Below, piece after piece: positions 56,776 to 64,000 of a DNA stretch of 64,000 bases. Position 1 is the stretch's first letter, and each line of letters begins with the position of its first letter. A program made the translations under genes and the position numbers. The stretch comes from Cellulosimicrobium cellulans (GTDB lineage Bacteria; Actinomycetota; Actinomycetes; Actinomycetales; Cellulomonadaceae), in assembly GCF_016907755.1 (NCBI RefSeq), contig NZ_JAFBCN010000001.1:2356001-2420000 (forward strand). Reading direction: 5' to 3'. Under the pieces are notes generated by a model, which worked only from the letters and a program-made list of their open reading frames with translations, did not search any database and had not been told where the DNA came from.

Positions 56776-58742
56776 CGGTTCTCCTCGTCGGTGTGCTGGT
56801 CGGTGTGCTGGTCGGGGTGGGAGACCGCGAGGGCGCGGTTCAGCAGGAGCGACAGCGAGTCGTTCATGAGCGCCGCCTCGACGGGCTGCAGCGCCTTGCC
56901 CGAGGCCAGCACCGCGGTCACGTACAGGGAGCGGGCGCCCGCGGCACGGACCTCGGCGTCGGGGCTCGCGAGCAGGTCCCGCACCGTGTCGTTGGCGTCG
57001 TTGAGGACGAGCCGGCGCGGCCGGGCCGGGCCGCTGAGGCCCGCGAGGACCTCGCCCCACAGGTCGTCGCCCGTCTCCGCGACGCGGGCCGCCTCGCGCG
57101 CGTGGTCGCCGTCGCGGTCGTGCAGCAGCATCGCCGGCAGGGCGTCCGGCTCGTACCGGCGCAGCACGACGTCGCAGTCCTGGTCGGCGAGCGCCGCGTC
57201 GACCGACGCGAGCGCGTCCGCCACCTCGAGCTCGCGCAGAGGCTCGACGTCGGCGAGGACGTGCGCGACGTCGGTGGCGGAGACCGGTGACAGCCGCCAC
57301 TGCGGGAACCGCGCCGCGACACGTTCGAGCAGGTCGGCGTCGTAGACGTACCCGCCGTTGACGACGGCCAGGCCCTGGGCTGCCGCGACGGGGGCGATGC
57401 GGCGGAACTCCTCGACGCTCGACGTGTAGAGCAGGCGGCCCTCCGGGTGCGCCTCCGCGAGGTCGGCGAGCGTCCCGGTCCCGGCCGTCGTCTCGAACGG
57501 CAGCACGCGCGCCGCGACGTCGAGCATCTCGTCGTCGGTGAGCGCGAGCGCCCGGACCGCGAGGTGGTGCGTCTCCAGGAAGCGGCGCGCGAGGACGGTG
57601 TCCGCCGCGAGCGTCTCGAGCAGCCACCGGCGGACCTGCGCGCCGAGCGCGTCCCGGGTCGCGAGCAGGACCTCGTCCTCGTACAGGCCCTCGCGCGACG
57701 CGGTCGGCCGCAGCACGGACGCGTCGAGGACGCAGCGGACGAAGAACGCCCACGGGGGCAGGAGGTCGTCGACGGCGCTGCCGAGCAGCATGCGCTTGAG
57801 GTAGACGCGGTGCCGCGCCGTGGTCGTCGGCGCGACCGCGGCGGGCAGCACGTACCCGACGCCGGACAGCCCCGCGAGGGGCAGGTCGAGGTCGATCCGG
57901 GCGAGCGGGCCGAAGCCCAGCGTCCGCTCGGCGTAGGCCGTCAGCGCCGCGTCGCGCGCGGCGGGCGTCGGGTGCGCGGCACGCCAGGGGAGCTCGTCGC
58001 CGCTCAGCCGGCGCAGCACGACGGGGGCGTCCTCGCCGACCGGGGCCGCGTCGTCGAGACGTGTCTCGACGAGCAGCTCCACGGGCAGGAGCGAGCCGAA
58101 GTCCTGCGCGAGCGCGACCACGGTCTCGGGCGCGAGCCAGTGCTCGGTGTCCCGGCGCGGGCGCAGGCGCACGACGCTCCCCGGCTCCGTGGGCGCGTCC
58201 GGGTCGTCCGGGCCCAGCTCGACGAGCTCGTACCGCCCGTCGGCGCGTCCCCGCCAGCGCACCGGTGCGACCGGGGCGCCCGACGGGTCCGGGCGGGCAG
58301 AGCGCGAGACGAGCTCGATCTCGTCGGCGACCATGAACGCCGAGAGCAGCCCGATGCCGAACTGGCCCAGGAACTCCTCACGCCCTGAGCCCAGCTCGAC
58401 GTCGCGCTTGGAGCTGCGACCGATGGTCGCGAGCAGCTCCTGCGCCTCGTCGCGGGTCAGGCCCACGCCCGAGTCGTGCACCTCGAGACCGCCGTCCGGG
58501 AGCGGGCGCAGCAGGATGCGGCTCGGTGCCTCCGAGCCCTCCAGCGCGACCCGCGCCGTGATCGCGTCGACCCCGTTCTGCAGGAGCTCGCGCAGGTAGA
58601 CGCGCGGGCTGGAGTACAGGTGCCGGGCGAGGAGGTCCACGACGCCCCGCAGGTCGACCTGGAACGCCGCCGTCGCCTCCCCGTCCGGGGCCGTGCCGTG
58701 CGGGTGGCTCCTGCCGTCGGTGCGCTCGTGCGCCGCGCTCAC
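56772..58742 (-). CDS. Hsp90-family (HtpG-like) ATPase, divergent paralogue
   Basis: A 656-residue protein with the GHKL ATPase fold of Hsp90. Motifs at the N-terminus are RELLQNGVDA with the catalytic Glu52 and Asn56, HDSGVGLT with Asp90, and GQFGIGLLSAF at 126-136. The middle-domain active-site loop is TASREGLYED: the Arg is kept, but the Gln that follows four residues later in canonical Hsp90 (SREMLQ) is Tyr. The rest of the protein is poorly conserved, and it ends in a DQHT repeat. The GTG at 58742 overlaps the stop codon of YbjN paralogue A. This is a family distinct from housekeeping HtpG; its clients are unknown. Confidence 0.9.
   Translation of the reverse strand: MSAAHERTDGRSHPHGTAPDGEATAAFQVDLRGVVDLLARHLYSSPRVYLRELLQNGVDAITARVALEGSEAPSRILLRPLPDGGLEVHDSGVGLTRDEAQELLATIGRSSKRDVELGSGREEFLGQFGIGLLSAFMVADEIELVSRSARPDPSGAPVAPVRWRGRADGRYELVELGPDDPDAPTEPGSVVRLRPRRDTEHWLAPETVVALAQDFGSLLPVELLVETRLDDAAPVGEDAPVVLRRLSGDELPWRAAHPTPAARDAALTAYAERTLGFGPLARIDLDLPLAGLSGVGYVLPAAVAPTTTARHRVYLKRMLLGSAVDDLLPPWAFFVRCVLDASVLRPTASREGLYEDEVLLATRDALGAQVRRWLLETLAADTVLARRFLETHHLAVRALALTDDEMLDVAARVLPFETTAGTGTLADLAEAHPEGRLLYTSSVEEFRRIAPVAAAQGLAVVNGGYVYDADLLERVAARFPQWRLSPVSATDVAHVLADVEPLRELEVADALASVDAALADQDCDVVLRRYEPDALPAMLLHDRDGDHAREAARVAETGDDLWGEVLAGLSGPARPRRLVLNDANDTVRDLLASPDAEVRAAGARSLYVTAVLASGKALQPVEAALMNDSLSLLLNRALAVSHPDQHTDQHTDEENR
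56787..56810 (-). repeat. 12-base tandem repeat at the end of the Hsp90-like gene
   Basis: GTCGGTGTGCTG occurs twice (56787-56798, 56799-56810), with a degenerate third copy next to it. It encodes DQHT-DQHT near the C-terminus; copy number change would keep the frame. Confidence 0.7.
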
Positions 58743-59239
58743 CGCGCGTCGACGTCGGCGGTGCCGTCGGGGACGCCGCCCTGCGCCGCCGTGTCGGGGA
58801 AGCGCTCGTCGAGGGCGTCGAAGAACTGCAGGCCCGTGAACAGGCCGCACTCGACGAGCTGGCCGAGCTGGTCGTCGGCGACGCCGAACTCGAGGTCGGT
58901 CGCGACCTCGGTGTACACGGCGACCTGGTCGTCCTCGACCCGCGTGTAGACCTTGGGCCAGATCTTGTCGCGGTTGAACTCGTTGGCGACGAGCACGACC
59001 TGCGCCTCCGCCGCGGCGGGCAGCGTCCGGTTCCACCGGCCGCGGACCTGCAGGATCTCCTGCTTCTCGCCCATGAGGAAGAAGAAGAACACCTTGCCGT
59101 CCCAGTTGCCGCCGAGGTCCCCGTCGGAGTCGACGAAGTACTTCCAGTCGCGGCTCTTGAGGAACGCCTCGACCCGCTCGCGCGTCAGCGGCGCGTTCTG
59201 GCTGGTCGGGGCGGCGTCCGGCTTGGTGAAGAAACCCAT
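58739..59239 (-). CDS. YbjN-domain protein (paralogue A), first gene of the Hsp90/TPR operon
   Basis: A 166-residue YbjN-family protein with a short N-terminus (MGFFTKPDAAPT). Motifs are WKYFVDSDGDLGGNWDGKVF, EILQVRGRWNRTL, RDKIWPKVYTRVE and TDLEFGVADDQLGQLVECGL, shared with paralogues B and C. Its stop codon overlaps the GTG of the Hsp90-like gene (TGA/GTG at 58739-58742), so the pair are made in fixed proportion. A small chaperone or adaptor role is plausible but untested. Confidence 0.87.
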   Translation of the reverse strand: MGFFTKPDAAPTSQNAPLTRERVEAFLKSRDWKYFVDSDGDLGGNWDGKVFFFFLMGEKQEILQVRGRWNRTLPAAAEAQVVLVANEFNRDKIWPKVYTRVEDDQVAVYTEVATDLEFGVADDQLGQLVECGLFTGLQFFDALDERFPDTAAQGGVPDGTADVDAR

Positions 59240-59402
59240 GTCTCGAGTCCTTGTCGTCGGTGCGTGCGTCCGTGCGCCGCCCGCGGGAGGGCAGGTCGGG
59301 GCACGCGACGGGGTCGGTGGCGGGCCCGCGAGCAGGCGGACCGTCCACCGGACACACTACGCATCACCGCCCACACGACCCAGGCCCGGGCGACCCGGCC
59401 GG

Positions 59403-59408
59403 TACCGT
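59403..59408 (+). promoter_or_regulatory. -10 element (TACCGT) for leaderless miaA
   Basis: TACCGT ends 7 bases before the GTG at 59416, with no ribosome binding site. Confidence 0.45.
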
Positions 59409-59415
59409 TGCGCGG

Positions 59416-60471
59416 GTGAAAACCGAGCACGACCCGACCGCCGCGCAGCACGGCGACGACCGGCACGGCCGCCCCGTCGTCGTCGCCGTCGTGGGACCGA
59501 CCGCGACGGGCAAGTCGGACCTCGCGCTCGACCTGGCCGAGCGGCTGTCCGTGCCCGGCGCGCCGGCGGAGATCGTCAACGCCGACGCGTACCAGCTCTA
59601 CCGCGGCATGGACGTCGGCACCGCGAAGGTCCCCGTCGACGAGTGCCGCGGCGTCATTCATCACCTGCTCGACGTGCTCGACCCGGTCGAGGACGCGTCG
59701 GTCGCCCGCTACCAGGCCGAGGCCCGGCGGACGCTCGACGAGATCGCCGCGCGCGGGGCGCGCGCCGTCGTCGTGGGCGGGTCGGGCCTGTACGTGCGCG
59801 CGCTCCTCGACGACATGCGGTTCCCCGGGACCGACCCCGCCGTGCGCGCGGCGCTCGAGGCGCGCGCCGAGGCCGAGGGCACGCGCGCGCTGCACGACGA
59901 GCTCGCGCGGCGCGATCCTGCGGCCGCCGCGAGCATCGGCCCCGCCAACACGCGACGCGTCGTGCGAGCCCTGGAGGTCATGGAGCTCACGGGCGAGCCG
60001 TTCACGGCGAACCTCCCGCGGCAGGCCTACGTGCGCCCGACCGTCCAGGTCGGTCTCGACTGCGACCGCGAGGTCCTCGACGCGCGCGTGGCCGGACGGG
60101 TCGAGCGCATGTGGGCCCAGGGGCTCGTCGACGAGGTCCGCCGGGTGGAGGCGCAGGGGATGGGCCGCACCGCGCGTCGCGCCGTCGGGTACGCCGAGGT
60201 GCTGGCCGCGTTGCACGGAGAGACGACCGAGGACGCGGCGCGCGAGGCCGTGACCGCGAACACGCGCCGCCTCGCGCGCAAGCAGATGGGCTGGTTCGGC
60301 CGCGACCCGCGCGTGCACTGGCTCGACGCGCAGTCCCCGACGCGCGTCGAGGACGCGCTCGCGCTCGTCGCCGCGGCCGACGAGCACGCCGCCGCGGCCG
60401 CCCGGGGCGAGGCCGTCGGGCCGGACGAAGCGGACAGCGCGGCCCCGGTGCGCCGTAGTCTGGGCTCATGA
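59416..60471 (+). CDS. miaA: tRNA dimethylallyltransferase
   Basis: MiaA adds a dimethylallyl group to A37 of tRNAs that read UNN codons; MiaB then thiomethylates it. The 351-residue protein has the P-loop GPTATGKS, NADAYQLYRGMDVGTAKV with the substrate-binding Asp, VVVGGSGLYVRALL, and the RLARKQMGWFGRDPRVHWLD motif. The N-terminus has about 22 extra polar residues. dapF overlaps its stop codon. The miaA-dapF-hflX order is shared with mycobacteria. Confidence 0.95.
   Translation: MKTEHDPTAAQHGDDRHGRPVVVAVVGPTATGKSDLALDLAERLSVPGAPAEIVNADAYQLYRGMDVGTAKVPVDECRGVIHHLLDVLDPVEDASVARYQAEARRTLDEIAARGARAVVVGGSGLYVRALLDDMRFPGTDPAVRAALEARAEAEGTRALHDELARRDPAAAASIGPANTRRVVRALEVMELTGEPFTANLPRQAYVRPTVQVGLDCDREVLDARVAGRVERMWAQGLVDEVRRVEAQGMGRTARRAVGYAEVLAALHGETTEDAAREAVTANTRRLARKQMGWFGRDPRVHWLDAQSPTRVEDALALVAAADEHAAAAARGEAVGPDEADSAAPVRRSLGS
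60456..60461 (+). promoter_or_regulatory. -10 element (TAGTCT) for dapF inside the miaA gene
   Basis: TAGTCT ends 6 bases before ATG 60468 and lies within the last codons of miaA. Confidence 0.4.
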
Positions 60472-61481
60472 CGCGCACCCGCTTCACCAAGGGCCACGGG
60501 ACCCGCAACGACTTCGTGCTGCTCGCGGACACGAAGGGCGAGCTCGACCTCACGCCCGAGCTCGTGCGCGCGCTCGCGGACCGCCGCGGCGGGATCGGTG
60601 GCGACGGCGTCATCCGCCTCGTCCCGACCGCGCTCGTGCCCGAGTCGCGCGAGGTGCTCACGGAGGACCCGCACGCCATCTGGTTCATGGACTACCGCAA
60701 CGCCGACGGCTCCGTCGCCGAGATGTGCGGCAACGGCGTGCGCGTGTTCGCCGCGTTCGCCGAGCGGCTCGGGCTCGTCAGCTTCGCGGGCGGCAACGAG
60801 GTCCCCGTCGGGACGCGCGCGGGCGTCAAGCGCGTGCGCAAGGAGGACGACGGCTGGTTCGCGGTCGACATGGGCCGGTGGTTCCTCCCCGGTGGCCGGC
60901 CCGCGCTGCACGACGGCTACGACGCGACCGTCGTCGTCCGCGGATGGGAGGTCCCGCGCCCCGCGCTGAGCGTCGACCTCGGCAACCCGCACACGGTGCT
61001 CGCCGTCGCGCGCGAGGACGTGCTGGCGCGCGCGGACCTCACGGAGGCGCCGGTCGTCGAGCCGCACCCGGCGCACGGGACGAACGTCGAGCTCGTGGTG
61101 CCGCTGGGCGAGACGACGGCCGACGACGGCACGCTCGTCGGGCGCGTCCGCATGCGCGTGCACGAGCGCGGCGTCGGGGAGACGCCGTCGTGCGGCACCG
61201 GCGCGTGCGCCGCGGCGCTCGCGGTCCGCGTCTGGGGTGGCCCGGACGCGCCGGACACCTGGCTCGTCGAGGTCCCGGGCGGGACGGTGCGCGTGCGGGC
61301 GCTCGAGGGCGACCGCGTCGAGCTCGCGGGTCCCGCCGAGCTCGTCTACTCGGGCGAGGTCGACCTGGCGTCGCTCCTGCCCGCTCCGGCCGCCGCGGAG
61401 GACGACGACGGCGGTGCCACGACCGCGGACGACCACGAGGCCGAGCCCGTCGCGGCCGAGGACGACCGCGCGTCGGTCTGA
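60468..61481 (+). CDS. dapF: Diaminopimelate epimerase
   Basis: DapF interconverts LL- and meso-diaminopimelate, the precursor of lysine and peptidoglycan. The 337-residue protein has the two catalytic cysteines in EMCGNGVRVF (Cys87) and SCGTGACAAA (Cys242), plus the family N-terminus KGHGTRNDFVL and DLGNPHTVL. The last 35 or so residues are an acidic Ala/Asp/Glu-rich tail not seen in E. coli DapF. The ATG overlaps the miaA stop codon (ATGA). Confidence 0.96.
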   Translation: MTRTRFTKGHGTRNDFVLLADTKGELDLTPELVRALADRRGGIGGDGVIRLVPTALVPESREVLTEDPHAIWFMDYRNADGSVAEMCGNGVRVFAAFAERLGLVSFAGGNEVPVGTRAGVKRVRKEDDGWFAVDMGRWFLPGGRPALHDGYDATVVVRGWEVPRPALSVDLGNPHTVLAVAREDVLARADLTEAPVVEPHPAHGTNVELVVPLGETTADDGTLVGRVRMRVHERGVGETPSCGTGACAAALAVRVWGGPDAPDTWLVEVPGGTVRVRALEGDRVELAGPAELVYSGEVDLASLLPAPAAAEDDDGGATTADDHEAEPVAAEDDRASV

Positions 61482-61490
61482 CGGCCGGGC

Positions 61491-62201
61491 TCAGCCCGGG
61501 GCCACGACCTCCAGCACCCGGAACCCCTTCGCGCTCGCGGCGCGCTCGACGACCGCGCCCGGCAGGAGCGGTGGCAGCGCCTCGGCGAGCCACCGCTGGA
61601 GCGAGTCCGACCCGAGGTTGCGCTGCACGACGAGGTGCGCGCTCGCGCCCGGCGCGAGGCGCGGGAGCCAGTGCAGCAGCATCGCGTGCAGGACGTCCTT
61701 GCCGACCCGGATCGGCGGGTTCGACCACAGCGCGGCGAACGCGACGTCGTCGGGTACCTCGTCCGGCACGACCGCACGGACGTTCGTCAGGCCCAGCCGC
61801 TCCGCGTTGCGCCGCACGAGGTCGAGCGCGCGCTCGTTGACGTCGACCGCCCACACGGTCGCGTCGGGGGCCTCCAGGGCCATCGTGAGGGCGACCGGGC
61901 CCCAGCCGCAGCCGAGGTCGAGGACGTGCGCCGCGCCGTCGTCGGACCCACCGTCCGCGCGGGCGGACCGGGTCGCGAGGACGGCGTCGAGCGGCGGTGT
62001 GGTCCGGAGCAGGACCTGCGTGCCGAGGTCGAGGCGCCCGGGGGAGAAGACGCCCGAGGCGACCTCCACCTCGACCTCGCGTCCGGCAAGGCGCACGGAG
62101 ATCGTGCGGCGCTCGGCGGCGGACGCCGGCCGGGCGGTGAAGTAGTGCTCCTGCGCGCCGTCGTGCGCAGGGTCGACGGCGGGGTCCTGGTCCTCGGTCA
62201 C
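61491..62201 (-). CDS. RsmC-like class I SAM methyltransferase (probable rRNA methyltransferase)
   Basis: A 236-residue methyltransferase. The SAM motif I is VLDLGCGWGPVAL and motif IV is LWSNPPIRVGK; NPPI with the following pattern fits guanine N2 methyltransferases of the RsmC/RlmG type. The N-terminal EHYFTARPASAAERRTISVR and SPGRLDLGTQVLL are conserved in short actinobacterial members. It probably modifies 16S rRNA, but the site is not established. TAGGAT (62210-62215, minus strand) ends 8 bases before the GTG. It converges with dapF. Confidence 0.87.
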   Translation of the reverse strand: MTEDQDPAVDPAHDGAQEHYFTARPASAAERRTISVRLAGREVEVEVASGVFSPGRLDLGTQVLLRTTPPLDAVLATRSARADGGSDDGAAHVLDLGCGWGPVALTMALEAPDATVWAVDVNERALDLVRRNAERLGLTNVRAVVPDEVPDDVAFAALWSNPPIRVGKDVLHAMLLHWLPRLAPGASAHLVVQRNLGSDSLQRWLAEALPPLLPGAVVERAASAKGFRVLEVVAPG

Positions 62202-62209
62202 GTCGGCCG

Positions 62210-62215
62210 ATCCTA
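62210..62215 (-). promoter_or_regulatory. -10 element (TAGGAT) for the RsmC-like gene
   Basis: On the minus strand TAGGAT ends 8 bases before the GTG at 62201; no ribosome binding site is apparent. Confidence 0.4.
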
Positions 62216-62359
62216 CGCGGGCACGCCCTGCGGTGGCGGGGGTCCGGCCCGTCGGCGCGGGCCTCACCCGCTTATCCGCTGGCCTCGGGACGTTTTTCCG
62301 TGCCACGCTTGTTCTGTCACCAGGGCGCACGCGCGCCTCTTCCCGACGAAAGGCGGCAC

Positions 62360-63919
62360 ATGAGCGCTACCCCGGCAAACACACCGGCGAACCCCACCCC
62401 GGCTCAGGACGAGCCGACCGGCGCGACGCGGGACATCGCGAGCGACGTCGTGGCACGGGTGCTCGCTCGGGCCGGGACGGCGCGCGCCGAGGGCGGTACG
62501 GTCCATGCGCAGCACGACGGCGAGCAGCTCGAGCTCGAGGCGCGCAGCGCGTTGCGCCGCGTGGTCGGTCTGTCGACCGAGCTCGAGGACGTCACCGAGG
62601 TCGAGTACCGGCAGCTGCGCCTCGAGAAGGTCGTGCTCGTCGGGCTGTGGAGCCCCGGCTCCGACCCGCGCGAGGACGGCGCACCCTCGTCCGCGGAGGA
62701 GGCCGAGATCTCGCTGCGCGAGCTCGCGGCCCTCGCCGAGACGGCGGGCTCCCAGGTGCTCGACGGCGTCATCCAGCGCCGCGCGAAGCCCGACCCGGGC
62801 ACGTACCTGGGCTCCGGCAAGGCGGCCGAGCTGGCCGACGTCGTCGCCGCCAGCGGCGCCGACACGGTCGTGATCGACGGCGAGCTCGCGCCCTCCCAGC
62901 GGCGTGCGCTCGAGGACATCGTCAAGGTCAAGGTGATCGACCGGACGGCCCTGATCCTCGACATCTTCGCCCAGCACGCGAAGTCCCGGGAGGGCAAGGC
63001 GCAGGTCGAGCTCGCCCAGCTCGAGTACCTCCTCCCGCGCCTGCGCGGGTGGGGCGAGTCGATGTCCCGGCAGGCCGGTGGTCAGGTCGGCGGCGCGGGC
63101 GCGGGCATGGGCTCGCGTGGTCCGGGTGAGACGAAGATCGAGCTGGACCGCCGCCGCATCCGCAACCGCATGGCGAAGCTGCGCCGGGAGATCCAGGCGA
63201 TGGCCCCGGGCCGCGAGACCAAGCGCGCATCGCGCAAGCGGCACGCGGTCCCGTCCGTCGCGATCGCGGGCTACACGAACGCGGGCAAGTCGAGCCTGCT
63301 CAACGCCATCACGGGCGCGGGCGTGCTCGTCGAGAACGCCCTGTTCGCGACGCTCGACCCCACGGTGCGCCGCACGCGCACCGAGGACGGTCGCGTGTAC
63401 ACGCTCGCCGACACCGTCGGGTTCGTCCGCGCCCTGCCGCACCAGCTCGTCGAGGCGTTCCGCTCGACGCTCGAGGAGGTCGGCGACGCCGACCTGCTGC
63501 TCCACGTGGTGGACGCCTCGCACCCCGACCCCGAGGGGCAGATCGCGGCGGTGCGCCACGTCCTGGCCGACATCCCGGGCGTGGAGGACGTGCCCGAGGT
63601 GATCGTCCTCAACAAGGCCGACGTCGCGGACCCCGAGACGATCGCGCGGATCCGTCTGCGCGAGCGGCGCACGGTGGTGGTCTCGGCGCACACGGGCGAG
63701 GGGATCGAGCACCTGCGCGAGCTCATCGCGCACGAGCTGCCCCGACCGGACGTCGAGATCGACGTCGTCGTGCCCTACCACCGCGGCGACCTCGTGCACC
63801 GGGTCCACACCGAGGGCGAGATCGACCACGAGGAGCACACGCCCGAGGGCACGCTCCTGCGCGGTCGCGTCGCCCAGGCGCTCGCGACCGAGCTCGTCGG
63901 GGCCTCGGCCCAGGGCTGA
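62360..63919 (+). CDS. hflX: GTPase HflX
   Basis: HflX is a ribosome-binding GTPase that splits stalled 70S ribosomes and supports stress or antibiotic survival. The 519-residue protein has the N-terminal HflX domain (GSGKAAELADVV, ERALILDIFAQHA-like DRTALILDIFAQHAKSREGK), the glycine-rich connection with GPGETKIELDRRRIRNRMAKL, and the G domain with GYTNAGKS (G1), DTVGFVRALP (G3) and NKAD (G4). The ATG at 62360 has AAAGGCGG upstream. It is divergent from the RsmC-like gene. Confidence 0.95.
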   Translation: MSATPANTPANPTPAQDEPTGATRDIASDVVARVLARAGTARAEGGTVHAQHDGEQLELEARSALRRVVGLSTELEDVTEVEYRQLRLEKVVLVGLWSPGSDPREDGAPSSAEEAEISLRELAALAETAGSQVLDGVIQRRAKPDPGTYLGSGKAAELADVVAASGADTVVIDGELAPSQRRALEDIVKVKVIDRTALILDIFAQHAKSREGKAQVELAQLEYLLPRLRGWGESMSRQAGGQVGGAGAGMGSRGPGETKIELDRRRIRNRMAKLRREIQAMAPGRETKRASRKRHAVPSVAIAGYTNAGKSSLLNAITGAGVLVENALFATLDPTVRRTRTEDGRVYTLADTVGFVRALPHQLVEAFRSTLEEVGDADLLLHVVDASHPDPEGQIAAVRHVLADIPGVEDVPEVIVLNKADVADPETIARIRLRERRTVVVSAHTGEGIEHLRELIAHELPRPDVEIDVVVPYHRGDLVHRVHTEGEIDHEEHTPEGTLLRGRVAQALATELVGASAQG

Positions 63920-63957
63920 CCGGCGGCCCGCACCGGACCCCGGCCCGACGCTCTCCA

Positions 63958-63989
63958 CGACCCCGTGCGGCACCTGCCGCACGGGGTCG
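63958..63989 (+). terminator. Hairpin after hflX
   Basis: CGACCCCGTGCGG (63958-63970) pairs perfectly over 13 bases with CCGCACGGGGTCG (63977-63989) around a 6-base loop, 38 bases after the hflX stop codon. Confidence 0.75.
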
Positions 63990-64000
63990 CGCCGTGCCCG

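Overview
This 64 kb window is an unbroken stretch of chromosome from a very GC-rich Gram-positive actinobacterium. The gene order (truB-ribF, rpsO-pnp-M16 protease-dapB, ftsK-pgsA-cinA-clgR, recA-recX, gluABCD, miaB-miaA-dapF-hflX), a SOS box of the actinobacterial TCGAAC-N4-GTTCG type and the extreme GC bias point to the Micrococcales, probably near Cellulomonas/Cellulosimicrobium. The genus is an inference. No IS element, prophage, CRISPR array, rRNA or tRNA was seen.

Layout. 1-6617: end of infB, rbfA, truB and ribF, interrupted by a divergent MFS efflux/TetR pair whose repressor gene overlaps truB. 6620-15322: a block between ribF and rpsO with an ABC ATPase plus membrane partner, an FtsX-type ABC exporter on the minus strand, a divergent two-component system and an animal-type haem peroxidase. 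15504-21155: rpsO, pnp, M16 protease, dapB and a small membrane TPR protein. 21229-31179: accessory genes (hypothetical, GNAT, AzlD/AzlC/YqhA operon, aldehyde dehydrogenase) around dapA and rnj, then a TetR with a clear operator, a small membrane protein, an Imm51-like protein and a metallo-beta-lactamase. 31324-36098: ftsK, pgsA, cinA, clgR. 36152-47583: a DNA repair region (nei2, lhr, recA, recX) with DUF3046, a membrane phosphodiesterase and a metal hydrolase. 47589-51072: gluABCD glutamate uptake. 51175-63919: miaB, an accessory cluster of three YbjN-domain proteins, an Hsp90-family protein and a TPR protein around an extradiol-dioxygenase-like gene, then miaA, dapF, an rRNA methyltransferase-like gene and hflX.

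How the genes fit together. dapA, dapB and dapF all serve lysine/diaminopimelate synthesis. infB, rbfA, truB, rpsO, pnp, rnj, miaB, miaA and hflX serve translation and RNA turnover. ftsK, recA, recX, lhr and nei2 serve chromosome segregation and repair. Many genes start 5-8 bases after a TANNNT-like hexamer with no ribosome binding site, so leaderless transcription looks common here. The least explained part is the YbjN/Hsp90/TPR cluster at 52946-59239, where overlapping start and stop codons tie an Hsp90 paralogue to a TPR protein and to small YbjN proteins; it resembles a bacterial chaperone/co-chaperone module and is my best candidate for an undescribed system.
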